Assembly: GCF_016937655.1 (NCBI RefSeq)
Contig: NZ_JAFHKL010000005.1
Location: 124,001-188,000, forward strand
Source: Chromobacterium alkanivorans
Lineage (GTDB): Bacteria > Pseudomonadota > Gammaproteobacteria > Burkholderiales > Chromobacteriaceae
Direction: 5' to 3'
Length of the DNA: 64,000 nt
Within the stretch, counting starts at the first letter, position 1; every line of letters begins with the position of its first letter. Both the position numbers and the translations under genes were made by a program. Below the pieces are notes generated by a model. That model was not told the DNA's origin. It made no database searches and saw only the letters and a program-made list of their open reading frames with translations. This document shows, in pieces, positions 43,478 through 53,310 of this stretch.

Positions 43478-43694
43478 AGTCAGACCTCCCGATTAATATT
43501 TCAACATCCCCTCTATAGGTGAGTGCTCAACGCGCTCTGTTTTTGACCATGCCGGAGTCTCGTGTGGCTAGAGGCGCTTCTTCAAAGCGCAGAAGACCTG
43601 AGGCGGGTTCTATGTACATAAGCGATTGAGCTTTATTGCATACGCATAAGTACGCTAGCATGCTTCGGCAACCCTACCATAAGAGAATTCCGCA

Positions 43695-45230
43695 ATGAAG
43701 CTAACCTTGATCTCGCTGGCCTTTGTCGCCGCCAGCCTGGCGCTGCCGGCAGGGGCGGCCTCCGCTCCCGCCGACGGTCATGCGCTGCCGCCCGGCATCA
43801 GCTGGCTGCAGGGCGACGTGCCGGCGGCCTTCGCCAAGGCCAAATCGGAAAACAAGCCGCTGTTCCTGTACTGGGGCGCGGTATGGTGCCCGCCGTGCAA
43901 TCAGGTCAAGGCCACCATTTTCAACCGCCAGGACTTTATCGCCCGCACTCGCCAGTTCGTGCCGGTCTACCTGGACGGCGACAGCCCGGACGCGCAAAAG
44001 CTGGGCAGCGAATTCAAGGTGCGCGGCTACCCGACCATGATTCTGTTCCGGCCGGACGGCGCGGAGATCACCCGCTTGCCGGGCGAGGTGGACCCGGAGC
44101 GCTATCTGCGCACGCTGGAACTGGGGCTGGCCGCGGCGCGGCCGGTGAAGGCGCTGCTGCAGTCGGCGCTGGCCGGCGACACGCTGGCGGACGGCGATTG
44201 GCAATTGCTGGCGGATTATTCCTGGGACACCGACCAGGCGCAGATCGTGCCTGAAAAACAGGTGGCGGCGACATTGGCACGCTTGGCGGACAAGGCGCCG
44301 GCGCAGCCGGCGGCCACCGCGCTGCGGCTGAAGTTGAAAGCGCTGGCCGCCGCGGCCGGCGAGGAGACGCCGGCGGCGGATCGCGCGCAAGGGCTGGCCG
44401 TCGCGCGCGCCGCCTTGGCGCAGCCGCGCGCCAACGCCGACATTCTGATCAACAGCGCCGCCGACATCGTCAAAGCCTTGAGCGCGGAGGGGGCCGAGCG
44501 TTTGGCGCTGGCGGCGCAATGGGACGCCGCCTTGGAAAAACTGGCCGCGGACGCCGGCCTGTCCACCGCCGACCGTCTGGGCGCCTTGTCGTCGCGGCTG
44601 GCGCTGGCGCGTTTGAACCAGCCCAAGGGCGAGCTGCCGCGCGTTTTGCGCGATGAAGTCAAACAGCGGGTGGCGGCGGCGGACAAGGGTACCGCCAATC
44701 CCTATGAACGCCAGGCGGTGATCACCGCCGGCGCCGATCTGCTGACTCAGGCGGGCTGGCTGGACGAATCCGACGCGCTGCTGAAGGCGGAACTGGGCCG
44801 CTCCCACGCGCCGTACTACCACATGCTGATCCTGGCCTCCAACGCCAAGCAGCGCGGCGACAAGGCCGCGGCGCTGGACTGGTACCGCCAGGCCTACGAG
44901 GCCGCCAACGGCCCGGCCACGCGGCTGCAATGGGGCGTCAGCTATCTGAGCGGGGCGATTGAACTGGCGCCGGCGGACGAGAAGCGGATCGAGAGCACCG
45001 CCAGCGCCATCTTCAAGGAGGCGGGCAGCACGCCCAGCGCCTTCTACGAACGCAACCGGCGCTCGCTGGAAAAAGCGGTGAACCGGCTCAAGGCCTGGGG
45101 CCGGCAGCAACAACAGACGGCGGCGCTGGCGCGCTTGGCCGGGCAACTGGACGCGGTATGCGGCAAGCTGCCGGCCGGCGATCCGCAGAAGCCGGTGTGC
45201 GAGGGCCTGGCCCAGTCCGCCCGCTCTTGA
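43695..45230 (+). CDS. Periplasmic thioredoxin-fold protein with long helical tail
   Basis: A 511-aa exported protein (signal peptide about residues 1-23). The thioredoxin-like domain (about 40-145) has WCPPC with Cys65 and Cys68 and the cis-Pro region VRGYPTMILFRPDG. The remaining 360 residues are Ala/Leu-rich helices in a repeat-like pattern, perhaps TPR-like. It resembles DsbD-C/thioredoxin_7 type reductases, but the long tail is unusual and its partner is unknown. It is convergent with the cyclase gene, one base apart. Confidence 0.75.
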   Translation: MKLTLISLAFVAASLALPAGAASAPADGHALPPGISWLQGDVPAAFAKAKSENKPLFLYWGAVWCPPCNQVKATIFNRQDFIARTRQFVPVYLDGDSPDAQKLGSEFKVRGYPTMILFRPDGAEITRLPGEVDPERYLRTLELGLAAARPVKALLQSALAGDTLADGDWQLLADYSWDTDQAQIVPEKQVAATLARLADKAPAQPAATALRLKLKALAAAAGEETPAADRAQGLAVARAALAQPRANADILINSAADIVKALSAEGAERLALAAQWDAALEKLAADAGLSTADRLGALSSRLALARLNQPKGELPRVLRDEVKQRVAAADKGTANPYERQAVITAGADLLTQAGWLDESDALLKAELGRSHAPYYHMLILASNAKQRGDKAAALDWYRQAYEAANGPATRLQWGVSYLSGAIELAPADEKRIESTASAIFKEAGSTPSAFYERNRRSLEKAVNRLKAWGRQQQQTAALARLAGQLDAVCGKLPAGDPQKPVCEGLAQSARS

Positions 45231-45231
45231 G

Positions 45232-46416
45232 TCAGCCCGCGGCGGCGGGCAGAGCCGACAGCATCACTTTGTCGCGGCCATGGTGCTTGGCCTGGTAGAG
45301 CATGGCGTCGGCCTCGCAGAACAGGCTTTCCAGCGAGGCGTGGCTGCTGTTCAGACAGGCCACGCCCAGGCTGGCGGTGAAGCGCAGCCGCGCGCCGGCC
45401 TCCGGCAGCGGCAGCTCGATGCGGGCGATGGCGGCGCGCAGCCGCTCCGCCACCTGCGCCGCCTGCTCGCGGCCGGTGTCCGGCAGCAGGATGCAGAACT
45501 CCTCGCCGCCGTGGCGGCCGATCAGATCCGTCTGGCGCGCCTGGCGTCGCAGGCAGTCGGCCAGCGCGGTCAGCGCCTGGTCGCCGGCCAGGTGGCCGTG
45601 GCGATCGTTGATGCTTTTGAAATGGTCGAGGTCCAGCACGATCAGCGACAAGGCTCGCCGTTCGCGCTGGGCCAGGCGGAACGCCGTCACCGCTTCCTCG
45701 TCGAAGCTGCGCCGGTTCAGCAAGCGGGTCAGGCTGTCGCTGCGCGATTGCTGCAACAGCTGATCCATCGCCCGTTCGTAGACCAGATAGAGCTGGCACA
45801 CCACCACGCCGTAGCCGGACCACTGCGTCATCAGCAGCAACAGGTTCTGAGGCTGGCCGGCGACTTCGATGTCGGGCTGCATCGCGGACAGCGCCAGCGC
45901 CAGCCGCGTCATCTCCAGCAGCAGGGTCAACACCGCCAGCGCCGAGGCCAGCGACTTGCCGGCGCGCGGCGAATCCTGTTCCGCCTGCCACAGCCGCCAG
46001 GCGATCAAGCCCCACAGCAGACAAGCGCCCAGAGAGAAGATGGCGTGGCGGGCCAGCGCAGAATGCGCGAGGCCGTCGTGGATGAACAGCGGCAGGGGAA
46101 TGAAGACCAGGGCCAGGCCCAAGGGCAGGCTGAAGTGGCTGGAGTGCTTGTAAAAACGCTCGATGCTGATCAGCACGTGCAGCGCCGCCAACTGGATCAG
46201 CAGTTTGGCGCTGATGGAGATCAGGGCGGGGTCCAGCTCCAGCGGCGCGAGATAGAGCAGGCCGGCCGCCGCGTCCAGCAAGCCGCCGATGGCGAGCGCC
46301 AGCACCGCGGGCTGGCGCTGGCTGCGCTGCCAGAACAGGAAGGTGACCAGGGAAATGACCAGGCTGTAGCCGGCGGTGCAGGCCAGCGTTGTCCGAGGGT
46401 CGAGGAAAAATGACAT
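45232..46416 (-). CDS. Membrane diguanylate cyclase
   Basis: A 394-aa protein with about six or seven N-terminal helices (residues 8-215) and a C-terminal GGDEF domain (about 225-390). The active site is GGEEF, and an RxxD inhibitory site (RQTD) lies five residues before it; DLDHFKSINDRHGHLAGD binds metal and GTP. It should make c-di-GMP in response to a signal at the membrane domain. No dedicated partner gene is adjacent. Confidence 0.93.
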   Translation of the reverse strand: MSFFLDPRTTLACTAGYSLVISLVTFLFWQRSQRQPAVLALAIGGLLDAAAGLLYLAPLELDPALISISAKLLIQLAALHVLISIERFYKHSSHFSLPLGLALVFIPLPLFIHDGLAHSALARHAIFSLGACLLWGLIAWRLWQAEQDSPRAGKSLASALAVLTLLLEMTRLALALSAMQPDIEVAGQPQNLLLLMTQWSGYGVVVCQLYLVYERAMDQLLQQSRSDSLTRLLNRRSFDEEAVTAFRLAQRERRALSLIVLDLDHFKSINDRHGHLAGDQALTALADCLRRQARQTDLIGRHGGEEFCILLPDTGREQAAQVAERLRAAIARIELPLPEAGARLRFTASLGVACLNSSHASLESLFCEADAMLYQAKHHGRDKVMLSALPAAAG

Positions 46417-46583
46417 CGTGTTCTATGGGCAAAGAGCGTCTGGCAGGGTATCGGCCAGGCAAGCGCACGACAATAGCAGTCTATTGATATTCATACAATT
46501 TCACTCTGAAATAAAACGCAGGCCCATGCCATGGGATGCGGCGCGTGCGCTACAATTATCTCTTTTGATTGTTGGTCTGCATC

Positions 46584-46991
46584 ATGGACAAGCCGCGGTA
46601 TCCGATCAGCGAGCGCGAAGTGGAATTCAGCGCGATGCGCGCGCAAGGCGCAGGCGGGCAAAACGTCAACAAAGTGTCGTCGGCGGTGCATCTGCGCTTC
46701 GACGTGCGCGCCTCCTCTTTGCCGGAATGGCTGCGCGAGCGCTTGCTGGCCCTGCCGGACCAGCGCTTGAACAAGGACGGCGTGCTGGTGATCAAGGCGC
46801 AGCAGCACCGCACCCAGGAATTGAACCGCGCCGACGCGCTGCAGCGGCTGCAGGCCTGGGTCGACGCCGCCAGCCACACTCCCAAGGCGCGCCGCGCCAC
46901 CAAACCCACTTACGGCTCCAAGCAGCGCCGGCTGGCCGGCAAGACGCGGCGCGGCGAAGTCAAATCCCTGCGCGGCAAGGTGGATCTGTAG
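46584..46991 (+). CDS. arfB: Alternative ribosome-rescue factor ArfB
   Basis: A 135-aa peptidyl-tRNA hydrolase of the class-I release-factor type. GGQ (residues 24-26, in QGAGGQNVNK) hydrolyses peptidyl-tRNA, and the basic C-terminal tail (SKQRRLAGKTRRGEVKSLRG) enters the empty mRNA channel of stalled ribosomes. The length excludes normal RF1/RF2. ATG 46584 starts at the conserved MDKPRYPISE. Confidence 0.95.
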   Translation: MDKPRYPISEREVEFSAMRAQGAGGQNVNKVSSAVHLRFDVRASSLPEWLRERLLALPDQRLNKDGVLVIKAQQHRTQELNRADALQRLQAWVDAASHTPKARRATKPTYGSKQRRLAGKTRRGEVKSLRGKVDL

Positions 46992-47073
46992 CCGGCGCAA
47001 TTGCTTCGGCGGAATCGCGGGAATGTATTAGTGTTAATGCTGAGAGCATTAATACTGAGGCAAAGGGGCCGCG

Positions 47074-48696
47074 ATGAAAGGCTTGACGATTCGGGCGCAG
47101 CTGCAGCTGCTGGCTTTCGGCGTAGTGGTGTCCTGCCTGCTGATCGGCGCGGTCGGCTACCAAAGCACGGCGCACTTGGTGCGCAGCATCAATGAATTGC
47201 TGGACAGCCAGGGCGCGGTGCGGCGGCAGATGGACGCCGACATGATGCACGACGCGGTGCACGGCGACGTGCTGGCGCTGATGCTGGCGCAGAAGAACGG
47301 CGACCGCGCCGCGTTGACCGAGATTCGCAAGGACGTGGACGAGCACCGCAAGCGCTTTCTCGGCGCGATGAAGGAAAACCAGGACAAGGTCAGCGATCCC
47401 GAGGCCCGCGCCCTGCTTGAGCAGATCCTGCCGGTGGTGGAGCGCTATACCGGCGCGGCCGCCGCCATCGTCGCCGTCGGCTTCGACCAACCGGAGCAGG
47501 CGACCGCCAAGTTGAAGGATTTCCAGCAGGACTTCGCGCTGCTGGAGGACAAGATGGAAAAACTGGCCGACGCCATCGACAACGGTTCGCGGCGGCAGAA
47601 CGACAGCACCGTGGCGCAGGTGGGCGTGGCCGCCGTGGTCATCATCGTGGCGGCGTTGGCCGCGGCCTTGCTGATGGCCCTGCTGTGCTGGTGGGTGGCG
47701 CGTTCGGTATTGCCGCCTATCGAGCGTTTCAAGGACGCGGCGCAGCGCATCGAGCGCAGCGGCGACCTGTCCATCCGCGCGCAAGTGGGGCGGCGCGACG
47801 AGTTGGGCGCCGCCATCGGCGAATTCAACACCCTGATGGACACCCTGCAAGGCATCGTCGGCAAGGTGGGCCAGACCTCCGGCGCGCTCGGAGATTCGGT
47901 CGACGAGATCGCCCAGCTCACCCAGAGCGTGGAACAGGCCAGCCGGCTGCAAACCGATTCGGCGCAGTCCATGGCCGGCGCCATTCAGCAATTGGCCGAC
48001 CATCTGGCCAGCGTGGCCGAGCACGCCGACAGCACTTTGCGCATCGCCGGCGAAGTGGGGCAATGTTCCAGCGAAGGCAGCAAGGCGGTGCAGCAGACCG
48101 TGGGCAATATCGGCAACCTGGCCCAAACCATTCATCACAGCGCCAACAGCGTGCAATTGCTGGAGGGCGACATCCGCAAGATAGGCGGCATGGTGGACTC
48201 GATCCGCGGCATCGCCGAGCAAACCAATCTCTTGGCCTTGAACGCCGCCATCGAGGCCGCGCGCGCCGGCGAGTCCGGCCGCGGCTTCGCCGTGGTGGCG
48301 GACGAAGTGCGCGCGCTGGCGGAGCGCACCGCGCAGGCGACGGCGGACATCGTCAACGTCATTTCCCAGTTGCAGGCCACCTCGGAACAAGTGGTCAGCG
48401 GCATGGAAAGCGGCGTCGGCCAGGTGGAACAGGGGGTGGAACTGGTGAAGCAGCTGGGCGGCATGGTGGATCAGATCGGCCGTCAGGCCGGGGTGGCGGA
48501 GGAGCGCATCCGCAATATCTCCCGGCTGCTGGACAATCAGAAGGCGGCCGGCGCGCAAATCCTGGTCAACGTCGACGAGGTGACCCAGCACGCCGGCACC
48601 ACCAGCCGTTCGGTGGGCCAGGTGCAGGACGAGCTGGTGCAGCTGCGCGGCCATTTCGGCGAGTTGAGCGAGTCCATCCGCCACATGCGGGTCTGA
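47074..48696 (+). CDS. Methyl-accepting chemotaxis protein
   Basis: A 540-aa chemoreceptor. TM1 is about residues 10-30; the periplasmic four-helix domain runs about 31-188; TM2 is about 190-212; HAMP follows (about 213-265). The cytoplasmic signalling hairpin (tip [20 protein letters not shown], then [18 protein letters not shown]) binds CheA/CheW. The C-terminus lacks an NWETF-type pentapeptide. The ligand is unknown. The start is supported by AAAGGGG upstream. Confidence 0.95.
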   Translation: MKGLTIRAQLQLLAFGVVVSCLLIGAVGYQSTAHLVRSINELLDSQGAVRRQMDADMMHDAVHGDVLALMLAQKNGDRAALTEIRKDVDEHRKRFLGAMKENQDKVSDPEARALLEQILPVVERYTGAAAAIVAVGFDQPEQATAKLKDFQQDFALLEDKMEKLADAIDNGSRRQNDSTVAQVGVAAVVIIVAALAAALLMALLCWWVARSVLPPIERFKDAAQRIERSGDLSIRAQVGRRDELGAAIGEFNTLMDTLQGIVGKVGQTSGALGDSVDEIAQLTQSVEQASRLQTDSAQSMAGAIQQLADHLASVAEHADSTLRIAGEVGQCSSEGSKAVQQTVGNIGNLAQTIHHSANSVQLLEGDIRKIGGMVDSIRGIAEQTNLLALNAAIEAARAGESGRGFAVVADEVRALAERTAQATADIVNVISQLQATSEQVVSGMESGVGQVEQGVELVKQLGGMVDQIGRQAGVAEERIRNISRLLDNQKAAGAQILVNVDEVTQHAGTTSRSVGQVQDELVQLRGHFGELSESIRHMRV

Positions 48697-48773
48697 TCCG
48701 GTTTGGCCGCCACGGCCGGCGCGGGTAGAATGCACGGTTTTTGACACGCCGAAGCGGCGCGGAGGATGCGGCC

Positions 48774-48980
48774 ATGGCCAAAAAACAGAAACAGGACGAA
48801 TTGGACGAGGAAACCCGCGCGCTGCTGGAATGGTGCGCCGAGGTGGAAACCCATCTGGTGGCGGCCGGCGCCACCGTGGCCGAGGCTCAGGAGCATATCG
48901 AGGAACAGGCCGAGTGGTACACCGACCAGTACTACGACGGTCTGAGCCCGGAAGAGGCGGCGCGGGCGGCGCTGAAATGA
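48774..48980 (+). CDS. Small acidic hypothetical protein
   Basis: A 68-aa, Glu-rich helical protein (KQDELDEETRALLEWCAEVE, then AQEHIEEQAEWYTDQYYDGL). Function is not recognised. GGAGG at 48761-48765 supports ATG 48774. Its TGA overlaps the ATG of the exonuclease gene (ATGA), so the two are translationally coupled and may interact. Confidence 0.75.
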   Translation: MAKKQKQDELDEETRALLEWCAEVETHLVAAGATVAEAQEHIEEQAEWYTDQYYDGLSPEEAARAALK

Positions 48981-49588
48981 GTCGGCGCATCGCCGTCATC
49001 GACTTCGAAACCAACGGCGCCTCTCCGGGGCGCGATTGCCGCGCCACCGAAATCGGAGTGGCCTTGCTGGAAGACGGCCGCATCGTCGGCCGTTATCAAA
49101 GCCTGATCAACGCCGGGGTGTGGATTCCGCCGATGATCGAGCGCCTGACCGGCATCAGCAACGCAATGCTGCGCGACGCGCCGCCGCCGTCGGTGGCGAT
49201 GGCGGAAGCGGCGCGCTTCGTCGGCGACACGCCGCTGGCCGCCCACAACGCCAGCTTCGACCGCAAGTTCTGGGATTACGAACTGGCCCAGCTGGGCCTG
49301 GCGCGCCGCCAGGACTTCGCCTGCACGCTGTTGTTGTCGCGCCGGGTGCTGCCGCAGGCGCCGGACCACAAGCTGGGCACTTTGGCGCGCTGGCTGGGCC
49401 TGCCGGACACCGGCCGCGCCCACCGCGCGCTGGCCGACGCGGAAATGGCCGCGCAACTGCTGTGTCATCTGCAGGGCGAACTCAGCCGCCGCTATGGAGC
49501 GCACCTGTGCGATCACGGCCAGCTGTGCGGCATGCAGAAGATCAGCGCGGCCAAGATAAGCCAGTATCTGCAGGCTCAGCTTGCTTAG
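48977..49588 (+). CDS. DnaQ-like 3'-5' exonuclease
   Basis: A 203-aa DEDDh exonuclease: ExoI DFETNG (Asp9, Glu11), ExoII HNASFDRKFWDYE, ExoIII HRALADAEMAAQLL (His and Asp). It resembles the epsilon proofreading subunit and RNase T-like enzymes but is shorter than DnaQ and lacks its polymerase-binding tail. Its C-terminus (QYLQAQLA) is followed by TAG, whose last base is the first base of a 143-bp repeat, so the original end may have been altered by insertion. Confidence 0.88.
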   Translation: MSRRIAVIDFETNGASPGRDCRATEIGVALLEDGRIVGRYQSLINAGVWIPPMIERLTGISNAMLRDAPPPSVAMAEAARFVGDTPLAAHNASFDRKFWDYELAQLGLARRQDFACTLLLSRRVLPQAPDHKLGTLARWLGLPDTGRAHRALADAEMAAQLLCHLQGELSRRYGAHLCDHGQLCGMQKISAAKISQYLQAQLA

Positions 49589-49730
49589 AACCTGTTCAAA
49601 GTCTCGCGAGCAAGGGCGAGACAAGGCGAAAACTAGCGAAAAAGCGGAATGTACATGTGGTACATGAGCATTTTGAGCTGGTACTCGCCGTGCAACACTT
49701 CACGAAGCGCAGCGGACTTTGAACAGGTTC
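49588..49730. repeat. 140-bp inverted-terminal repeat, copy 2 (perfect 16-bp ends)
   Basis: GAACCTGTTCAAAGTC (49588-49603) is exactly inverted at 49715-49730 (GACTTTGAACAGGTTC). The interior contains GAGACAAGGCGAA, AAAGCGGAATG, a TGTAC-5-GTACA dyad and GAGCATTTTGAGC. It sits between convergent genes and has no coding frame. No target duplication was seen. It looks MITE-like or may work as a bidirectional terminator. Confidence 0.85.
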
Positions 49731-49782
49731 GTCGCCTCGCCTTGTGAAAGGCGAGACGGCGGGAGCGCTTTCGAAACCCACA

Positions 49783-50703
49783 TCAATTCGCGCCGACGCC
49801 GAACTCCGGCCGGGCCGAGAACCAGTCCAGCGCCGATTCCCGCAGCGCGGCGACGGCCGGCGTGTCCGCCCGCTCGCGCAGGCAGGCCAGCACGATGCGC
49901 TGAGCGGGAAGCGGCTCGGCGATGGGGCGCAGCGCCAGCGGCTGGCCGTCGTAGCTGTGATCGCCGCTGGGCCGGGTGTAGGCGATGGCCACGCCCAGGC
50001 CGTGCGCCACCATGCCGCGTTGCAGCTCAAAACTGCGCACCGACTCCAGCCGCGCCGGCCGCAGGCCGTGCATGCGCAGCAAGTCCAGAAAATGCGGGCC
50101 GCTGTGCGCCTGCTCGGTCAGCAGCAGCGGCCATTCGCACAATTCCTTCAAACCCACCTGTTCCGCCCGCGCCAGCGGATGATCGACCGCCAGCAGCGCG
50201 TGCGGCGCCAGCGTGCGCAGTTCGGTCAAGGCCAGCGCCGGCGGCAGCGCCAGATCATAGCTGATGGCCGCGTCCAGCCCGCCCTGCAGCAGTTGCGGGC
50301 CGATCAGGTCGAAGCCGCATTCGCGCACCTCCACGCGCAGCCGCGGCTGGCGTTCGCCCAAGGCGCGCAGCAGGGGCGGCAGGCAATAGGGCGCCAAGTC
50401 CTCGAAGCAACCCAGCGCCAACTCTCCGGCCAAGGCGTCCGCGTTGTCGGCCAGCCCCTCCAGCGCCATCGCGGCTTCCACGGTTCGCCGCGCCTGCGCC
50501 AGCGCCTGCCGGCCAAACGGCGTCGTCGCCATTCCCGCGCCGCGGGTGCGGACGAACAGCGCCTGGCCCAGGATGGTTTCCAGCTCGCCGACGGCGGCGG
50601 ATATCGCCGGCTGAGACACGTTCAGCCGTTCGGCCGCGGCGCTGATGCCGCCGTGGCGGGCCACGGCCAGCGCGTAGCGCAATTGACGCAGGGTCAGCTT
50701 CAT
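49783..50703 (-). CDS. LysR-family transcriptional regulator
   Basis: A 306-aa regulator with N-terminal winged HTH (residues about 1-60: LRQLRYALAVARHGGISAAA, LNVSQPAISAAVGELE) and a C-terminal periplasmic-binding-like effector domain (about 90-300; DHPLARAEQVGLKELCEWPL). This matches OxyR/CbbR-type LysR proteins in length; a specific effector is unknown. It is divergent from the dioxygenase gene, which it probably controls. Confidence 0.92.
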   Translation of the reverse strand: MKLTLRQLRYALAVARHGGISAAAERLNVSQPAISAAVGELETILGQALFVRTRGAGMATTPFGRQALAQARRTVEAAMALEGLADNADALAGELALGCFEDLAPYCLPPLLRALGERQPRLRVEVRECGFDLIGPQLLQGGLDAAISYDLALPPALALTELRTLAPHALLAVDHPLARAEQVGLKELCEWPLLLTEQAHSGPHFLDLLRMHGLRPARLESVRSFELQRGMVAHGLGVAIAYTRPSGDHSYDGQPLALRPIAEPLPAQRIVLACLRERADTPAVAALRESALDWFSARPEFGVGAN

Positions 50704-50822
50704 CGCTTTTTCCGAGGAGTATGGTCAAAACATATTATTTTATTCTGGCATGGATTTGCGGCGATAGTGAGGACGGCCGCCCGCAGCGGCGGCGCCCACC
50801 CGCAGCAGATAAGGAGAACGCC

Positions 50823-51632
50823 ATGCTTGCCTGTCCCGAAATTTCCGCCGCCGACGTCGCCGCTTTTCAGCGCGACGGCGCCGTCTGCCTGCGCGGGCTG
50901 TTCCGCGATTGGGTGGAAGCCATCGCCGCCGGCATCGAACGCAATCTGCGCGCGCCCGGCCCTTACGCCGGCAATGTGGTGGCCGCCGGCGAGCCGGGGT
51001 CTTTCTTCGAGGATTACTGCAACTGGCGGCGCATTCCCGAGTTCGAGGCGGTGGTGCGGGAGTCGCCGGCCGCGGCCGGCGCCGCCGCGCTGATGGGCTC
51101 GGGCAGCGCGCAATTCTTCCACGAGCATGTGCTGGTCAAGGAGCCGGGCACCCATAAGCCCACGCCCTGGCATCAGGACATCCCTTATTACTTTGTCGAC
51201 GGCGAGCAGACCGTCAGTTTCTGGATTCCGGCGGACCCGGTGCGGGAGGCGACGTTGCGGCTGATCGCCGGTTCCCATCGTTGGGAGGAGTGGGTGCGGC
51301 CGCTGCGCTGGAAGGACGAGTCCGGCTTCTATCAAGGCGACGCGCGCCGCTACCGCGATGCGCCGGACCCGGACCGCGAACCGGGGATGACCGTGCTGGA
51401 GTGGGATCTGGAGCCAGGCGACGCGGTGGTTTTTGATTTCCGCACCGTGCACGGCGCGCGCGGCAATCCCGGCGGCGGACGACGCCGGGCCTTGTCCTTG
51501 CGCTGGCTGGGCGACGACGCGCGCTACGCCGAACGTCCGGGCCGCACTTCGCCGCCGTATCCGGAGCACGGCATGCTGCCGGGCCAGCGCCTGCGCGAGG
51601 ACTGGTTTCCGGTGCTGTGGCCGGCGGCCTGA
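50823..51632 (+). CDS. Phytanoyl-CoA dioxygenase-family protein
   Basis: A 269-aa Fe(II)/2-oxoglutarate oxygenase. The metal pair His117 and Asp119 lies in PTPWHQDIPYYF, and the distal His in FRTVHGARGN with the Arg that binds 2-oxoglutarate (GGRRRALSLRW). Family members hydroxylate small metabolites; the substrate is unknown. ATG 50823 follows AAGGAGAACGCC. The divergent LysR gene suggests induction by a substrate or product. Confidence 0.85.
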   Translation: MLACPEISAADVAAFQRDGAVCLRGLFRDWVEAIAAGIERNLRAPGPYAGNVVAAGEPGSFFEDYCNWRRIPEFEAVVRESPAAAGAAALMGSGSAQFFHEHVLVKEPGTHKPTPWHQDIPYYFVDGEQTVSFWIPADPVREATLRLIAGSHRWEEWVRPLRWKDESGFYQGDARRYRDAPDPDREPGMTVLEWDLEPGDAVVFDFRTVHGARGNPGGGRRRALSLRWLGDDARYAERPGRTSPPYPEHGMLPGQRLREDWFPVLWPAA

Positions 51633-51670
51633 GAGCGGGTCGACTTTTCGCGCGGCGCGGCGTACGTTCC

Positions 51671-51700
51671 AAATCAAACGGCCCGCCTAGGCGGGCCGTG
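51671..51700 (-). terminator. Bidirectional terminator after trpE
   Basis: ACGGCCCGCC (51678-51687), a TA spacer, and GGCGGGCCGT (51690-51699) form a perfect 10-bp stem between convergent genes. On the minus strand it is followed by TTGATTT. Confidence 0.75.
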
Positions 51701-51708
51701 TCGTCGGC

Positions 51709-53172
51709 TCAGGCGTCCAGGCCCTGCTGGGCCAGCGCCGCGGCGCGCAGGACCGCGCGCGCCTTGTTCTGGGTTTCCTGCCATTCCATGTCCGGCGAGG
51801 AGTCGGCGACGATGCCGGCGCCGGCCTGCACGTAGAGCATGCGGTTTTTCAGCACCGCGGTGCGAATGGCGATGCACAGGTCCATGTCGCCGTTGAAGCC
51901 TAGGTAGCCGACCGCGCCGCCGTAGATGCCGCGCTTGCTGGGCTCGAACTGGTCGATGATCTCCATCGCCCGCACCTTGGGCGCGCCGGACAGGGTGCCG
52001 GCCGGAAAGGTGGCCTTGAGCACGTCGATGTTCGACACTTCCGGGCCGACCTTGCCTTCGACGCTGGACACGATGTGCATCACGTGGGAATAGCGCTCGA
52101 TCGCCATATTGTCGGTGACGCGCACGCTGCCAGTGACGGACACGCGGCCCACGTCGTTGCGGCCCAGGTCCATCAGCATCACGTGTTCGGCGATTTCCTT
52201 GGGGTCGGCCAGCAGTTCGGCGGCCAGCGCCTCGTCCTGCTCGCGGGTTTGGCCGCGCGGGCGGGTGCCGGCGATGGGACGCACGGTGACGGTGTCCTGC
52301 TCGCGGCGCACCAGGATTTCCGGCGAGGCGCCCACCACGTGGAAGTCGTCGAAATGGTAGAGGAACATATAGGGCGACGGGTTCAGGCTGCGCAGCGCGC
52401 GGTAGAGGCTGAGCGGGGACTCCGCGAACGGCATCTGCATGCGCTGCGACAGCACCACCTGCATGATGTCGCCGTCGTGGATGTAGCGCTTGCAGGCGGA
52501 TACCGCGTCCTTGAACGCCTGTTCGCCGTATTCGGACGCCGATTGCGTGCCTTGGGTCGGCAAGGACAGGGGCGCTTCCAGCGGTTCGCGCAGGCGAGCG
52601 CGCAATTGCGCCAGCCGCGCCTCGGCTTTCAGCAGCGCGTTGGGGACTTCCGGATCGGCGTAGACGATCAGGTACAGCTTGCCGGACAGATTGTCCACCA
52701 CCGCCAGCTCTTCGGACACCATCAGCAGCATGTCCGGCGTGCCTATGGTGTCGGGCTTGCTGGTTTCGGACAGCCGCTTTTCGATGTGGCGGATGGTGTC
52801 GTAGCCGAAATAGCCGACCAGGCCGCCGGCGAAGCGCGGCAGACCGGGTTGCGGCGGGGTGTTGAAACGCTGCTGGAAGGCCTCGATGAAGGCCAGCGGG
52901 TCGCCGCTGTGGCGCTCGATCACCTTGTCGCCGTATTCCACCTGCACCTGCCGGCCGTTGACCCGCAGCCGAGTGGTGGACGGCAGGCCGATGAAGGAGT
53001 AGCGGCCAAAGCGCTCGCCGCCGACGACGGACTCCAACAGATAGGAATAAGGCTGGTTGGCCAGTTTCAGGTAGACCGACATCGGGGTGTCGAGGTCGGC
53101 GAACAGCTCCAGGCTAACCGGGATGCGGTTGTAGCCGGCGGCGGCCAGGCGGTTGAATTCTTCATGGGTCAT
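51709..53172 (-). CDS. trpE: Anthranilate synthase component I
   Basis: A 487-aa enzyme making anthranilate from chorismate with TrpG-supplied ammonia. The LLES element for tryptophan feedback is at residues 45-48 (YLLESVV), and the chorismate-binding domain is complete ([50 protein letters not shown]). The start at 53172 is preferred over an in-frame codon at 53250. No trpG, trpD or trpC lies in the window. It is downstream of gph in the same orientation. Confidence 0.96.
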   Translation of the reverse strand: MTHEEFNRLAAAGYNRIPVSLELFADLDTPMSVYLKLANQPYSYLLESVVGGERFGRYSFIGLPSTTRLRVNGRQVQVEYGDKVIERHSGDPLAFIEAFQQRFNTPPQPGLPRFAGGLVGYFGYDTIRHIEKRLSETSKPDTIGTPDMLLMVSEELAVVDNLSGKLYLIVYADPEVPNALLKAEARLAQLRARLREPLEAPLSLPTQGTQSASEYGEQAFKDAVSACKRYIHDGDIMQVVLSQRMQMPFAESPLSLYRALRSLNPSPYMFLYHFDDFHVVGASPEILVRREQDTVTVRPIAGTRPRGQTREQDEALAAELLADPKEIAEHVMLMDLGRNDVGRVSVTGSVRVTDNMAIERYSHVMHIVSSVEGKVGPEVSNIDVLKATFPAGTLSGAPKVRAMEIIDQFEPSKRGIYGGAVGYLGFNGDMDLCIAIRTAVLKNRMLYVQAGAGIVADSSPDMEWQETQNKARAVLRAAALAQQGLDA

Positions 53173-53310
53173 GGCGGGTCCTGCGCTTTTGCGGTCGTGG
53201 TGAGGTCGAATGCAGCTTGTCAAACAGGCATTGAGCGACGCCATCGGCATCCAAGCCGGTATCCTTGTCTCATCATGAAGTTGTCATCCGTAAAAGAAGT
53301 TATCAGCTGA

